Part shown: positions 33,808-42,694 of the stretch, one piece after another
Layout: every line of letters starts with the position of its first letter
How positions within the stretch are numbered: position 1 is the stretch's first letter
DNA from: Halovenus halobia
GTDB taxonomy: Archaea; Halobacteriota; Halobacteria; Halobacteriales; Haloarculaceae
Direction of reading: 5' to 3'
Length of the DNA: 64,000 nucleotides
NCBI RefSeq assembly: GCF_051414135.1
Contig: NZ_JBLKOA010000004.1
Location: 1-64,000 of the forward strand
Program-made: the position numbers and the translations under genes
The notes under the pieces: model-generated
What the model was told of the DNA's origin: nothing
Seen by the model: only the letters and a program-made list of their open reading frames with translations
Database searches by the model: none

Positions 33808-34458
33808 TCAGCCCAGTCGGCTCAGTAGCGACCGCGTGCGCACACCGCACTCGCTGCGGTACTCACAGGGCTCACATTTCTGGTCGTTGTCGATTCGGGC
33901 TGGCGGTCCCTCAATCGAATCTGCGATTCGCACTGCCTCTCGGTAGGCGGCGGTCCGCCGAGCGTCCACGTCAACTCGCCTAATCACGCCGTAGGCCGGA
34001 TACTCCGCGTACACGGTCTCAATCGGTGTCTCTTCTTCCCACGCGAGGGCCTTTGCCGCGGCGACCAGGCGCGCGCTCTGTGGTCGCCAGACGCCGTTGT
34101 CGGGGGGCTGGCCGGCAAAGACGAGCGACAGTGACGGCGGGTCGGCAAGTCGCTTGTGGGCAATACCGCGGCACTCTCGCCCGCTAAGGAAGGCCTCGCG
34201 CTCGGCAGGGTTGAGGAGGTCCTCCCAGCGCGCCAGTTGCGCTCGTGCGCAGCCCAGCCGTGAGCGAAACTGCGTCGGCGTCACCTCGATTGGCGCCGTT
34301 TCGAGACTCTCGCCGTCGAGCAGACGTTGATACTCGAACGCCAGGTCACGACGTTCGGCGACAATTGACGGACGCTCTATCTCGCTGGGGTCCTGACGGC
34401 GGTAGTACAGTTTCCGAGGACAGTACGCTGCAGTCTCGATATCCCGAAACGCGTGCAT
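33808..34458 (-). CDS. Cas4-like (DUF83) protein, orphan
   Basis: The 216-residue protein begins with ETAAYCPRKLYYRR, the N-terminal Cys of Cas4/RecB-like nucleases, and ends with KCEPCEYRSECG, which supplies three more cysteines for a Fe-S cluster. The D...ExK nuclease motif expected between them is not clearly visible; the nearest string is GVIRRVDVD. No Cas1, repeat or effector is nearby. It may bind DNA through the cluster without cutting. The start at 34458 is preferred over codons further upstream. Convergent with yrdC. Confidence 0.7.
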   Translation of the reverse strand: MHAFRDIETAAYCPRKLYYRRQDPSEIERPSIVAERRDLAFEYQRLLDGESLETAPIEVTPTQFRSRLGCARAQLARWEDLLNPAEREAFLSGRECRGIAHKRLADPPSLSLVFAGQPPDNGVWRPQSARLVAAAKALAWEEETPIETVYAEYPAYGVIRRVDVDARRTAAYREAVRIADSIEGPPARIDNDQKCEPCEYRSECGVRTRSLLSRLG

Positions 34459-34496
34459 AGGGACCGTGGTCCCGGATTGGGACAAAAACCCTCGGC

Positions 34497-34775
34497 TCAC
34501 TCGTCGGGTTCGATATCGAAATCGGTCCCAGCGGGGTCAACGAGGTGCTGTTCAACTCGTTTACGGGCCTCGGTCCGGGAGGACGCCACGACGACAAGCC
34601 CGTCAGCACTGGGGTCGCCGCTGGCGCGGTAGGCCGTCGTCTCGTCATCGAACTCCGTTGCGTAGGTTCGCAGGATTCCCTGGACTTCGCGCTCGAGTTC
34701 TGGGAGGGCAATATCGTCAGCTTCGTAGTTGCTCAGTGCCTCTTCGATTGTTCGGAGGGCGGCAATTCTGTCCAT
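34497..34775 (-). CDS. Conserved haloarchaeal protein
   Basis: The 92-residue acidic protein contains two helical segments, RIAALRTIEEALSNY and ALPELEREVQGILRTYATE, and a final beta stretch DGLVVVASSRTEARKRV. It is 1 nt after the MCM stop on the same strand, so it is probably co-transcribed with the helicase. No catalytic motif is visible. Confidence 0.7.
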   Translation of the reverse strand: MDRIAALRTIEEALSNYEADDIALPELEREVQGILRTYATEFDDETTAYRASGDPSADGLVVVASSRTEARKRVEQHLVDPAGTDFDIEPDE

Positions 34776-34776
34776 A

Positions 34777-37700
34777 CTACGTCGTTCTGAGGTGGTTGTT
34801 GCGCGGTTCGTACACTTCGCCTTTTTGTTTTAGCTTGTCAATTTCGTGCTCGGCCTTGCTCGTGTCCATCCCCTCTTCCTCGGCGCGCTCGATGACTACG
34901 TCGACAGGTGCACCCTCGTCGTATTCGTCTTCGATGGATTCGATGAGCTTCAGGACGTTTTTGATCCGGTCGCGCTGGCTCTTCGAGGTGCCAGTCTCGA
35001 TCATATCCGCGTCGAGTTCGCCGGTCTCTGGGTCGAGGCCAATATCTTCGAGCGAGTAGCGAGCAATCTCGATTGCTCGCTGTGCGTCCTCGTTGGTGAC
35101 GCTATCGGATAATCGCACACGGGCGCTGGCTTCGGCCAGTCGAACCATCGCCTCCAGTTTTCGCGCTGTGACAGGCACTGGCGCGTCCTCACCGGAGCCC
35201 TGCATCCGCAACTCGACGTAGAACTCCTGAATTGCTGACTTCGCCTCTTCGGTCATCGTCGGATAGCAGTTTCGCTGCGCGTAGGCGACGTACTTGCGGA
35301 GGAACTCGGCGTCGATTGTCGGCGCGACATCGTCGGTGATGCGCTCGACCTCTTCTTTGGTGTAGTTCGAGGTGCTGGTCTCCGTTCGGTGGGTGTTCAA
35401 CTCCCCGGCGTAGTTCGTCTGGAGGATGTGCTCGGCCAGTTCGTTGTCTTTCTCCTCGTCAGGCTGGTCAGTGACGGTAAAAATCAGGTCGAATCGACTG
35501 ATCAGCGGCGGCGCAAGGTCAATCTGCTCGCCGATTGGCTCGAACTCGTCGAACCGACCGTATGTTGGGTTTGCTGCGCCGAGAAGTGAACATCTCGACT
35601 TTAGTGTGGCGTTAATTCCGGCCTTCGAGACGCTGATGGAGTTGTGCAACACGACGCCTTGACTGACGAAGGTGTTCGTCGGTTCGACAGTTACGTCGTA
35701 GACCCACTCACACTCGTACTCGCCCTCGTTCGGGACGGTTTCGACGTTCTGAACGCGGTAGTAGCGAAGCTCGGTTTTCCGTTCGAGTTCGTCGATTCGG
35801 TCGCCCGCTTCGTCGAGCGCTGTCTCGACAGCTTCTTCGCCTCGCTGAGCGAGCGAGCGCCGCTTCTCGTCGTCGTAGCCGCCGTCTTCGGCGTAGTGGA
35901 TCGCACTCGTGGTGACGCCATCCAGCCGGTCTGCTAGCTCACGTCCCGACCAGTCGATAGCTGCCCGAATGTCCGAGACGGTCTCGGCAGTTTCGAGTTC
36001 TGCTTGCACTGTCTCGATTCGGTCCTGGAGTTCTGTCAGCTCCGCTTCAACAGTTTCGACCTGTACTCCGTAGCTGTCATCGAGATTTGGACGGTACCGG
36101 CCGGTAAGCGGGAGGCCAACGAGCGAACGCAACTCTCGAAGCTCGGTTGCGGCGCTGGTTGGTAACACGTCGTGATGGCGCGCGGTCTCGTTGCTTCGCT
36201 CAACGAACGACTGGGCATTCTCGTAGCGGTCGTCTGCTGGCTCGACAACCCGTTCGACGAACCGTTCTGTCGAATCGCCCATGACGTACGTCTTCCACGC
36301 GTCCTCGTGGCGGGTGTAGTGAATCCGTGACGCGACACCAATCTTTGCGAGTGCGTCTGCGTAGTCCTCGGCCAGCCCGTCCGAAGCAGTCGAAAAGGAC
36401 ATCGCTTCGCTCTCGACGCCGCCATCCCCGGCGAACGCCCCGACGAGGAACCGACGGATTACCTCTTCGGACGCTCCAAGCACAGCCGCTGGAATGCGCT
36501 TATCCCGTGCAGTGTGCATCAACTCGGGGACGTTCGACTCGAACCAGCGATACAGTTTCGTCGAGACGTACCGCTGGGTGACGGTTCCGGCGTCGTTCGT
36601 CGTGTCGGTGCTGTCCATCCCGAACACGTCGTTCATCAACCGACTGAACCGGCCGAGCAGTCGTTCGTCTTGGTTCGAGAAGCCAATCTCGTGGGCCGAG
36701 CCAGCGTAGGAATGCCCCTCGGCAGTCAGCAGTCCGAGAATCTCCGCGAGGTCGGGCGTGACCGCCTCTGGAAGCTCGATATCCTTCTCCTTGCCGACGT
36801 GTGGTTCATCGTCCAATTCGACTGCCTCGGTGGAGTTCGGGAGCTTCCGCGGCGCGGGCACGAAGGCTCCTTCCTCAATGGTTTCGGCTTCGACCGTCCC
36901 GACCTCGCCGTCTTGGTCGACGAACATCGGATGTTCTGGCGTGACGAGTACGTCCCGGCCGTTCGAGAACGTCACGCGCACGAACTCCTCGGGCGCTTCG
37001 TGTCGACTCACCCGGTCGACATCGGTTTTCGTTACTTCATTCGTCTCCAAATCGACCGTGTGGACGCCGACGTCGTCGGTCGGCAAAATCTCGCAGTCGA
37101 CCCCATCGACTGCTTGCTCTGGATTCGTCTCGAACTTCTCGTCGACGAACTCGCCAATCTCGACCCGGCGGCCGTCAGACAGTAACACCTCCGAATTCGG
37201 GTGGTAGGACTGCTGTTCGAGCGCTTCGTGCATTGCGCTTTGGTCTTCCGACCGCATCTTATCTAACTCGTCCACTGCTGCAATCCCCTGGTCTGCCAGC
37301 ACGAGTGCACCTGCTTCCAGCGTCCACTGCTGGCCTTCACCGAAGTCGTCACGGACTGCTGCGGCTGTGAGTCCTGCCGAGGACGAACCTTTCCCCGAGG
37401 TATACACCGACCGTGGCGCAATTTCTTTGATGTACTGAAGCAGCTGGGAATTGTGCGAAATAATTCCTTCCGAGACGTAGTTGTGCGTGCCTTCGACCTC
37501 CAAGTCGTACACCCAATCGTACTCCGGGGTGACAGTTTCGATCGCCTCGACTGACTCTGCTTCGGCTTCAGTCCGGTATTCGTAACTGTCCCGTCCTCTC
37601 CCCCGTGGTAATCGAACTGCTGTCCCGCCATCAGCAACGGAAGTTGTACCGGGAGCTACGGCGATCTGGTCTTTTTCGGTAAGTTCCTCGGCTTTTTCTG

Positions 37701-38988
37701 GAACGAACTCACCCCCAGACTGGATGAACAGCGGGTGCGACGGCGTGACCTCTAGTTCTCGTCCGCTCGCGGTCGTAATCCGATACATCTCATCCGGCGA
37801 TTCACGTTTCCACACCTTCGTCGCACGCCGCTGGCTAATTTGACCATCTGCCGTCATCGACGGAACGGCGAAATCGACGGTATCGTAGACTCCGTCGTCT
37901 ACCGGCTTCGGGTCGTCGAGATTCTCCTCGACAAGGTCACGAATCTGTCTCCGCTGTCCGTCGCCGAGCGTAACCTTCGTATCGCCTTTCAAGCACTTCC
38001 CTGTCCCGGGATCCCCGACCAGAAGAATGTGGAGGTCGCCACGGGTTCGCGAGCCGTCGGGGAGGAACTTCGTCACACCCGAAAACAGCTGGAAGGCCAT
38101 TGCTTTCTTCTCTTTTTCGTAGCCGTAGATGGAGGGCGCAATTGCGCCGACCATCTCCTCGTAGATGTTCTCTTGGTTGGAGAGTTCGACAATCTCTTTT
38201 TTGTCTTCGTCGGTAATTTCCATCTCCTCGAACTGCTCGTCTTCGATGTCGATGGTCAGCCCTTCCATGTAGACATCGAACATGGCTGACTTCTCGCGGT
38301 CGTTGCCCTGCTGTTCGAGTTTGAGGATGCCCGTCGCCGTGACGTGGTCGCCGGGGGTGACTTCTCCCGTGATGTCGTCTTCGATATTGACGTCGATGTT
38401 CTGTGGCGTTTCGCCGCCGCGCAGTCCCTCCGGTGATTCCTGCACGCGGAGTTTCTGGGCGTCGATGAACTCCGACTGGTCGTAGTTGATCCGGAACGGG
38501 CCCTGCCGTTCACAGCCCTGGCACTCGTGGGGTTCCTGAAAATCGCCGCCCTCCTGTGGAATCCGGGTGAGTGTGCCACAGCGCTGACACTCGAATGCTG
38601 CGGTCGTGATTTTGGGCCGCACGTCGGTCGCCTTCCGGATAATTCCCTGGACGGAAATAAGCATTCCGCGGTGGTCTGAACGGATGCCACGAATTTCGGT
38701 CTTCTCTGGGAGATTCCGGACGCGGACGTGTGCCTGCCCGAGAGACACGTCGACAGGGAGGTCGTACAGGCGGAGTGCCTCTTCGGCGTACTCTCGGAGT
38801 TGGTCCGGTTTGTTCCGGAAATCGTCGGCAAGGTCAGAGTCGAATCGGTAGAGGTCTTGCCAGTCGATATACAGCGATTTCTGTTCGTTCGGGTACTTCT
38901 GTGCGAGTTCAGCAATTTCGTTGCGGTAGTAACTCCGGTAGAACTCCTCGAAGTTGTCGATCAGTTCGGTGTCATCCGCACGGGCCAT
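34777..38988 (-). CDS. mcm: Replicative DNA helicase MCM, containing two inteins
   Basis: The 1403-residue precursor encodes a 698-residue MCM after two inteins are removed. The N-terminal domain includes a zinc ribbon (CQRC at about 134-137, CQGC at about 156-159). The ATPase has Walker A GDPGTGK (about 325-331, split by intein 1) and Walker B VLADQGIAAVDELDKM; a conserved HEALEQQ precedes intein 2. Arginine-finger and sensor regions follow in the C-terminal exon. MCM unwinds DNA at replication forks. Splicing of both inteins is needed for an active ATPase. Confidence 0.95.
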   Translation of the reverse strand: MARADDTELIDNFEEFYRSYYRNEIAELAQKYPNEQKSLYIDWQDLYRFDSDLADDFRNKPDQLREYAEEALRLYDLPVDVSLGQAHVRVRNLPEKTEIRGIRSDHRGMLISVQGIIRKATDVRPKITTAAFECQRCGTLTRIPQEGGDFQEPHECQGCERQGPFRINYDQSEFIDAQKLRVQESPEGLRGGETPQNIDVNIEDDITGEVTPGDHVTATGILKLEQQGNDREKSAMFDVYMEGLTIDIEDEQFEEMEITDEDKKEIVELSNQENIYEEMVGAIAPSIYGYEKEKKAMAFQLFSGVTKFLPDGSRTRGDLHILLVGDPGTGKCLKGDTKVTLGDGQRRQIRDLVEENLDDPKPVDDGVYDTVDFAVPSMTADGQISQRRATKVWKRESPDEMYRITTASGRELEVTPSHPLFIQSGGEFVPEKAEELTEKDQIAVAPGTTSVADGGTAVRLPRGRGRDSYEYRTEAEAESVEAIETVTPEYDWVYDLEVEGTHNYVSEGIISHNSQLLQYIKEIAPRSVYTSGKGSSSAGLTAAAVRDDFGEGQQWTLEAGALVLADQGIAAVDELDKMRSEDQSAMHEALEQQSYHPNSEVLLSDGRRVEIGEFVDEKFETNPEQAVDGVDCEILPTDDVGVHTVDLETNEVTKTDVDRVSRHEAPEEFVRVTFSNGRDVLVTPEHPMFVDQDGEVGTVEAETIEEGAFVPAPRKLPNSTEAVELDDEPHVGKEKDIELPEAVTPDLAEILGLLTAEGHSYAGSAHEIGFSNQDERLLGRFSRLMNDVFGMDSTDTTNDAGTVTQRYVSTKLYRWFESNVPELMHTARDKRIPAAVLGASEEVIRRFLVGAFAGDGGVESEAMSFSTASDGLAEDYADALAKIGVASRIHYTRHEDAWKTYVMGDSTERFVERVVEPADDRYENAQSFVERSNETARHHDVLPTSAATELRELRSLVGLPLTGRYRPNLDDSYGVQVETVEAELTELQDRIETVQAELETAETVSDIRAAIDWSGRELADRLDGVTTSAIHYAEDGGYDDEKRRSLAQRGEEAVETALDEAGDRIDELERKTELRYYRVQNVETVPNEGEYECEWVYDVTVEPTNTFVSQGVVLHNSISVSKAGINATLKSRCSLLGAANPTYGRFDEFEPIGEQIDLAPPLISRFDLIFTVTDQPDEEKDNELAEHILQTNYAGELNTHRTETSTSNYTKEEVERITDDVAPTIDAEFLRKYVAYAQRNCYPTMTEEAKSAIQEFYVELRMQGSGEDAPVPVTARKLEAMVRLAEASARVRLSDSVTNEDAQRAIEIARYSLEDIGLDPETGELDADMIETGTSKSQRDRIKNVLKLIESIEDEYDEGAPVDVVIERAEEEGMDTSKAEHEIDKLKQKGEVYEPRNNHLRTT
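35641..37209 (-). mobile_element. Large MCM intein 2 with LAGLIDADG (DOD) homing endonuclease
   Basis: Residues 594-1116 of the precursor (523 residues) start at Ser and end with LHN; the next extein residue is Ser. The Hint part has VTPEHPMF (block B) and FVSQGVVLHN. LAEILGLLTAEGHSY and RRFLVGAFAGDGG are the two LAGLIDADG helices, with acidic residues at AEG and GDG. A helical and probable DNA-binding stretch (about 380-470 of the intein) follows before the C-terminal splicing block. It interrupts EALEQQ|SISVSKAGI. Confidence 0.92.
37450..37995 (-). other. MCM mini-intein 1, in the Walker A motif
   Basis: Residues 332-513 (182 residues) begin CLKGDTKVTL and end with SHN; the next extein residue is Ser, restoring GDPGTGKS. 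TPSHPLF is block B. No LAGLIDADG endonuclease is present, so this copy cannot home by itself. Removing it is strictly required to rebuild the P-loop. Confidence 0.93.
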
Positions 38989-39078
38989 TTGATGACCCGA
39001 GATTGTTCCTACTCATTGAAGAACCTTCCCACCGGGCAAAATTGTGTCGCCTGGGGTCTCTCCGCGTGGGTGCGTAAG

Positions 39079-39086
39079 CGTTTAAT
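39079..39086 (+). promoter_or_regulatory. TATA box of the TRAM-domain gene
   Basis: GTTTAATT lies about 28 nt before the ATG at 39110, with no ribosome-binding site, as expected for a leaderless transcript. The promoter shares the short divergent region with mcm. Confidence 0.5.
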
Positions 39087-39109
39087 TCGCCGGCAGAGTA
39101 GCCGAGTGC

Positions 39110-39583
39110 ATGTCCGACTGTCCACTCGCGGATGACTGTCCCAGTTTCAGCGAACATATCGAGGGGATGGGCTGTCAACACTACGGTGACCGGGGGGGTG
39201 CAGAGTGGTGCAACCACTACAATCAGCCGATTGAAGACCTGAAATCACAGCCGGTCAAACCCGGCGAGGAAGTGGTTATCGAGGTTGAAGATATTCACGA
39301 GAGCGGAGCGGGGGTCGGCCGAACTGAGGATGGGTTCATCATCATGGTCGATGGGCTCCTCCCGCCAGCCCGCGCTCGCGTGAAAGTAACCAACGTCATG
39401 TCTAACCACGCTCGCGGTGAGGAGCTCGAACGACTTCCCGAAGAAGCCGAGGAAGACGCTGACTCCGAAGAAACGGCCGATTTGGACGAGGAAGACGAGG
39501 CCGACGAGGAAGTCGAGGAAACCGAGCAGTACGAAGAAGACGACCCCCGTCTGGGCAGTCGGGACAACTTCTGGGGCAGCTAA
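39110..39583 (+). CDS. TRAM-domain protein with N-terminal Cys cluster and acidic tail
   Basis: The 157-residue protein begins SDCPLADDC and has a second Cys pair at GCQHY and WCNHY (residues about 22 and 34). A TRAM domain (about 50-98) with VEVEDIHESGAGVGR and GLLPPARARVKV follows; TRAM binds RNA, often tRNA. The last 55 residues are almost all acidic. Short TRAM proteins act as archaeal RNA chaperones in some methanogens. Here the Cys cluster could bind zinc, which is an inference. Confidence 0.85.
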   Translation: MSDCPLADDCPSFSEHIEGMGCQHYGDRGGAEWCNHYNQPIEDLKSQPVKPGEEVVIEVEDIHESGAGVGRTEDGFIIMVDGLLPPARARVKVTNVMSNHARGEELERLPEEAEEDADSEETADLDEEDEADEEVEETEQYEEDDPRLGSRDNFWGS

Positions 39584-39606
39584 CGCCGGAAATTCTGAGA
39601 CGCGGC

Positions 39607-40389
39607 TCAGAATGAGAACAGGTCGATGCCGCCGGTCACGCCGACTACTTGTCCGGTAATGTAGTTCGATTGTTCGGACGCGAGATACGCGACCAAGTTG
39701 GCCACGTCTTCTTCTTTGCCGAGTTTCCGCATCGGTGTTGCCTTCGCAATTCTGGCGAAGTGCTCGTCCATCTCTTCGAGCTGGTCGATCGGCAGGTCCG
39801 CGAGCTGGCCAACGACGATACTCGGCGCAATGACGTTCGAGGTGATGCCGTGCTGTGCGCCCTCCAGTGCGAGCGTTTTCCCGAAGCCAATCAGCGCAGC
39901 CTTCGTCGCCGAGTAGGAGATCTGGCCGAACCCACCCTGCCAGCCAGCCATCGAGGACATGTTGATGATTCGGCCCCACTCCCGTTCTTTCATGTGCGGG
40001 AACACCTCGGTAGTGATGTTGTACGCGCCGGTGAGATTCACCGCAAGGTCACGGTCCCAGATGTCGTCGTCGAAGGATTCGACGCGGTCCCGGGCGTCGA
40101 CCATCCCGGCGTTGTTTACCAACACGTCAATGCCTCCGGTCTCCTCTTCCAGAGCTGCAACAGTCTCGCTCACATCCGCTCGGTCTGTGAGGTCGCACTC
40201 GACAGCGTGCGCTTCGCCCGCGTAGTCGCCGTCGTTAATCTCCTCGGAGATGTTCTCTGCTGTTTCGAGGTTGACGTCGAGGACCACTACCTCGGCCCCT
40301 TCCTCGGCGAGTACTCGACAGTCTTCGCCCCCGATTCGACCGCCGCCGCCTGTTACCACTGCCGTTCGGTCGCTGAGTCCAAAATCCAT
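39607..40389 (-). CDS. Short-chain dehydrogenase/reductase, 3-oxoacyl-ACP reductase-like
   Basis: The 260-residue SDR has the cofactor motif TGGGGRIGGEDC (TGxxxGxG), NNAGMVD, the catalytic Ser in NMSSMAG and YSATK. It is close to FabG-like and 3-hydroxyacyl dehydrogenases. NAD or NADP use is not certain; DVNLE after the second strand suggests NAD. It is convergent with the TRAM gene, with 23 bases between. Confidence 0.88.
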   Translation of the reverse strand: MDFGLSDRTAVVTGGGGRIGGEDCRVLAEEGAEVVVLDVNLETAENISEEINDGDYAGEAHAVECDLTDRADVSETVAALEEETGGIDVLVNNAGMVDARDRVESFDDDIWDRDLAVNLTGAYNITTEVFPHMKEREWGRIINMSSMAGWQGGFGQISYSATKAALIGFGKTLALEGAQHGITSNVIAPSIVVGQLADLPIDQLEEMDEHFARIAKATPMRKLGKEEDVANLVAYLASEQSNYITGQVVGVTGGIDLFSF

Positions 40390-40647
40390 GCTGATGCCGT
40401 CTCAGCCCGTGTGTATAATGATTTGGTCTGCGGCCAACTGTACAGCCGATCTGCGGCCGTCAATGGTATGCCGCTATATCGAATCCGTTCAGCGGAACGA
40501 ACACCGAGCCTTTGCTCGCCCGCTGGCGCTGGTCCGCTTACTGTCCTGTACCAATCGCCGTTTCGAGTGCACCTGACCGGTCGTCGCCAGAGAGCGACTG
40601 CCCCCCAACCACCGAGATTCATATACGTGCCAGCATACCGTTGCTGT

Positions 40648-41166
40648 ATGACTCCAGTCTCGATTTTGGTGCCGTCGCTCGTCGCAGTCGCCATCCTGCT
40701 GTCGTTGAGTGCCTTCTTTTCGAGCAGCGAGTCGGCAATTTTCTCGCTGTCAGACGACTGGGTCCAGTCTGCTGACCAAGCCAGCACAGCAGACAGTCGG
40801 ACACTCGAAGAACTCCGCGCAAATCCACACCGCCTGCTCGTCACACTGCTCGTTGGCAACAACCTCGTCAATATCGCCATCACCAGCATCGTAACACTGC
40901 TGGTTGCACGGTTTGTGCCCGCCGGCTTCACAGTCGTCATCGCAACACTCAGCGTGAGCGTGCTCATCCTCGTCTTCGGCGAAATCGTGCCGAAATCCTA
41001 CGGGCTTGGTCACGCAGAATCGTGGAGTCTTCGCGTTGCCCGCCCAATCTCGTACGTGGAACGTGCACTCGGTCCACTCGTGGCGGTGTTCGATATCGTC
41101 ACTCGATGGCTCACGGCACGAGTTGGGGGCAACCAACAGATCGAGACTCCCTACCTCGACGAATAG
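40648..41166 (+). CDS. DUF21-only membrane protein
   Basis: The 172-residue protein is a DUF21 domain with LSAFFSSSESAIFSLS, VGNNLVNIAIT and FGEIVPKSYGLGH, close to the membrane half of the larger DUF21/CBS protein at 30926. It ends after IETPYLDE, before the CBS and CorC domains. Downstream sequence to 41359 shows no remnant of them, so it is a stand-alone domain or an old truncation. ATATAC about 25 nt upstream gives a leaderless start at 40648. Confidence 0.8.
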   Translation: MTPVSILVPSLVAVAILLSLSAFFSSSESAIFSLSDDWVQSADQASTADSRTLEELRANPHRLLVTLLVGNNLVNIAITSIVTLLVARFVPAGFTVVIATLSVSVLILVFGEIVPKSYGLGHAESWSLRVARPISYVERALGPLVAVFDIVTRWLTARVGGNQQIETPYLDE

Positions 41167-41359
41167 GTGGCTGTCAGCGACGGATTCGCAAACCGATACA
41201 CTCAGTCCCGCCAGCAATCTGGGGTGTCTCAGCGACTCGCTTTTGCTAACTGCGTCCCGCAGGTTGAACAGCCACGACGGCGACACCGAATCCGGAGCCA
41301 ACCTGAGCGCACACGATACCAATACAAATCCATATTGTGGTCAGGCACGGACTCACAGT

Positions 41360-42376
41360 ATGGACGAGGTTGCCGGAACAATTCTCACTGGCGAGGAGTT
41401 CGAGCCGATTCGCGGCCGCGTCGTCATCGACGACGGACACATCGAGGCTATCGAAGAGACGAAGACCGATTCACAGCGCATCGTTGTCCCGGCGTTCGTC
41501 AACGCACACACGCATCTCGGCGACTCCGTGGCGAAAGAAGCCGCCGTCGGGATGGGACTCGAAAAAGCGGTCGTCCCGCCAGACAGCCGAAAACACCGCC
41601 GACTGGCGGCGGCCGACCGGGAGGAACTCGTGACTGCGATGCGACGAACGCTGCAGTTCATGCAGCAAACCGGGACGATTTCGACGCTGGATTTCCGGGA
41701 GTTTGGCGTCGAGGGCGCAACCGCACTTCGAGAGGCGGGAGATGGGTTGGGAATCGACCCGTTCATCTTCGGCAGCGACGAGCGAGCAGTTCTCGAGGTT
41801 GCTGATGGGTTTGGAGCCAGCGGAGCCAACGACAACGACTTCAGCGACGAACGTGCGGCGGCCCGCGAGGCGGGGCTTCCGTTCGCGATTCACGCCGGCG
41901 AACCGGACCCGACCGATATCCACCCTGCGCTGGACCTCGAGCCAGAACTGCTCGTCCACATGGTCCACGCCGAGGCTGAGCACCTCGACCGCGTCGCCGA
42001 GCAGTCGGTCCCCATCGCGGTCTGTCCGCGCGCTAATACCGTGCTGGATGTCGGGAAAGCGAACATCCGACAGCTCTTCGACTACACGACCGTCGCGCTC
42101 GGGACGGACAACGTCATGCTGAATCAGCCGTCGATGTTCCGCGAGATGGCCTACACAGCCAAACACTTCGACGTGACTGACCGCGAAGTGTTGCGGATGG
42201 CGACGACCGCCGGTGCCGAGATTGCTAGGCTGAACTGTGGCGTTATCGAACCTGGGCGGCGCGCCGCACTGGTCGTTCTCGACGGTGACTCGCACAATCT
42301 CGCCGGGACAGAGAACCCGGTGTCGGCGGTCGTCCGACGGGCAACCGGGCTGGACGTCGAGACCGTCCTGTGCTGA
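41360..42376 (+). CDS. Amidohydrolase-family metal-dependent deaminase/hydrolase
   Basis: The 338-residue protein has the metal ligands of the amidohydrolase superfamily: NAHTHLGD (HxH) near 54, FAIHAGE, HMVHAE and LGTDN. It is close to the S-adenosylhomocysteine/5'-methylthioadenosine and guanine-type deaminase group. Substrate cannot be fixed. The in-frame extension upstream is Arg-rich and out of character, so ATG 41360 is chosen. Confidence 0.85.
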   Translation: MDEVAGTILTGEEFEPIRGRVVIDDGHIEAIEETKTDSQRIVVPAFVNAHTHLGDSVAKEAAVGMGLEKAVVPPDSRKHRRLAAADREELVTAMRRTLQFMQQTGTISTLDFREFGVEGATALREAGDGLGIDPFIFGSDERAVLEVADGFGASGANDNDFSDERAAAREAGLPFAIHAGEPDPTDIHPALDLEPELLVHMVHAEAEHLDRVAEQSVPIAVCPRANTVLDVGKANIRQLFDYTTVALGTDNVMLNQPSMFREMAYTAKHFDVTDREVLRMATTAGAEIARLNCGVIEPGRRAALVVLDGDSHNLAGTENPVSAVVRRATGLDVETVLC

Positions 42377-42379
42377 GGC

Positions 42380-42694
42380 TCACCGCCAGGGTGTCGACAT
42401 CATCTCTGCCTGATGATGCGCCCCGACTGCAATAGAGCAGTCACTCACCGGCGTGGCGACACACGTCAGTACGTACCCGTCGTCTCGATGGCGCTGTTTG
42501 AGCCCCCGCTGTGGACGGGTAAACGACAGCTCGCCGTCGAGCAGTCGTCCCACGCAGGTTCCGCAGGCACCGGTCTCACAGCCGTAGGGCAACCCGAGTC
42601 CGTCGTCCTCGGCGGCGTTCAGCACTGTTTCGTCAGGGTTGACATTCACTGTCTCCTCGCGGCCGTCTCGCCAGACGAGCGTCACGTCGGGCAT
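42380..42694 (-). CDS. Plant-type [2Fe-2S] ferredoxin
   Basis: The 104-residue protein carries CETGACGTC and, 30 residues later, LTCVATP: four cysteines in the CX4CX2C...C pattern of plant-type ferredoxins. Acidic surface is typical of halophilic ferredoxin, but this is shorter than the abundant haloarchaeal ferredoxin (about 128 residues). It is coupled to the SBP56 gene by a 1-nt stop/start overlap, so it may carry electrons for it; that is inference. Confidence 0.9.
   Translation of the reverse strand: MPDVTLVWRDGREETVNVNPDETVLNAAEDDGLGLPYGCETGACGTCVGRLLDGELSFTRPQRGLKQRHRDDGYVLTCVATPVSDCSIAVGAHHQAEMMSTPWR

Noticed and set aside
33808..34458. CRISPR system suggested by Cas4
   Set aside because: No direct repeats, spacers, cas1 or effector genes are present anywhere in the window.
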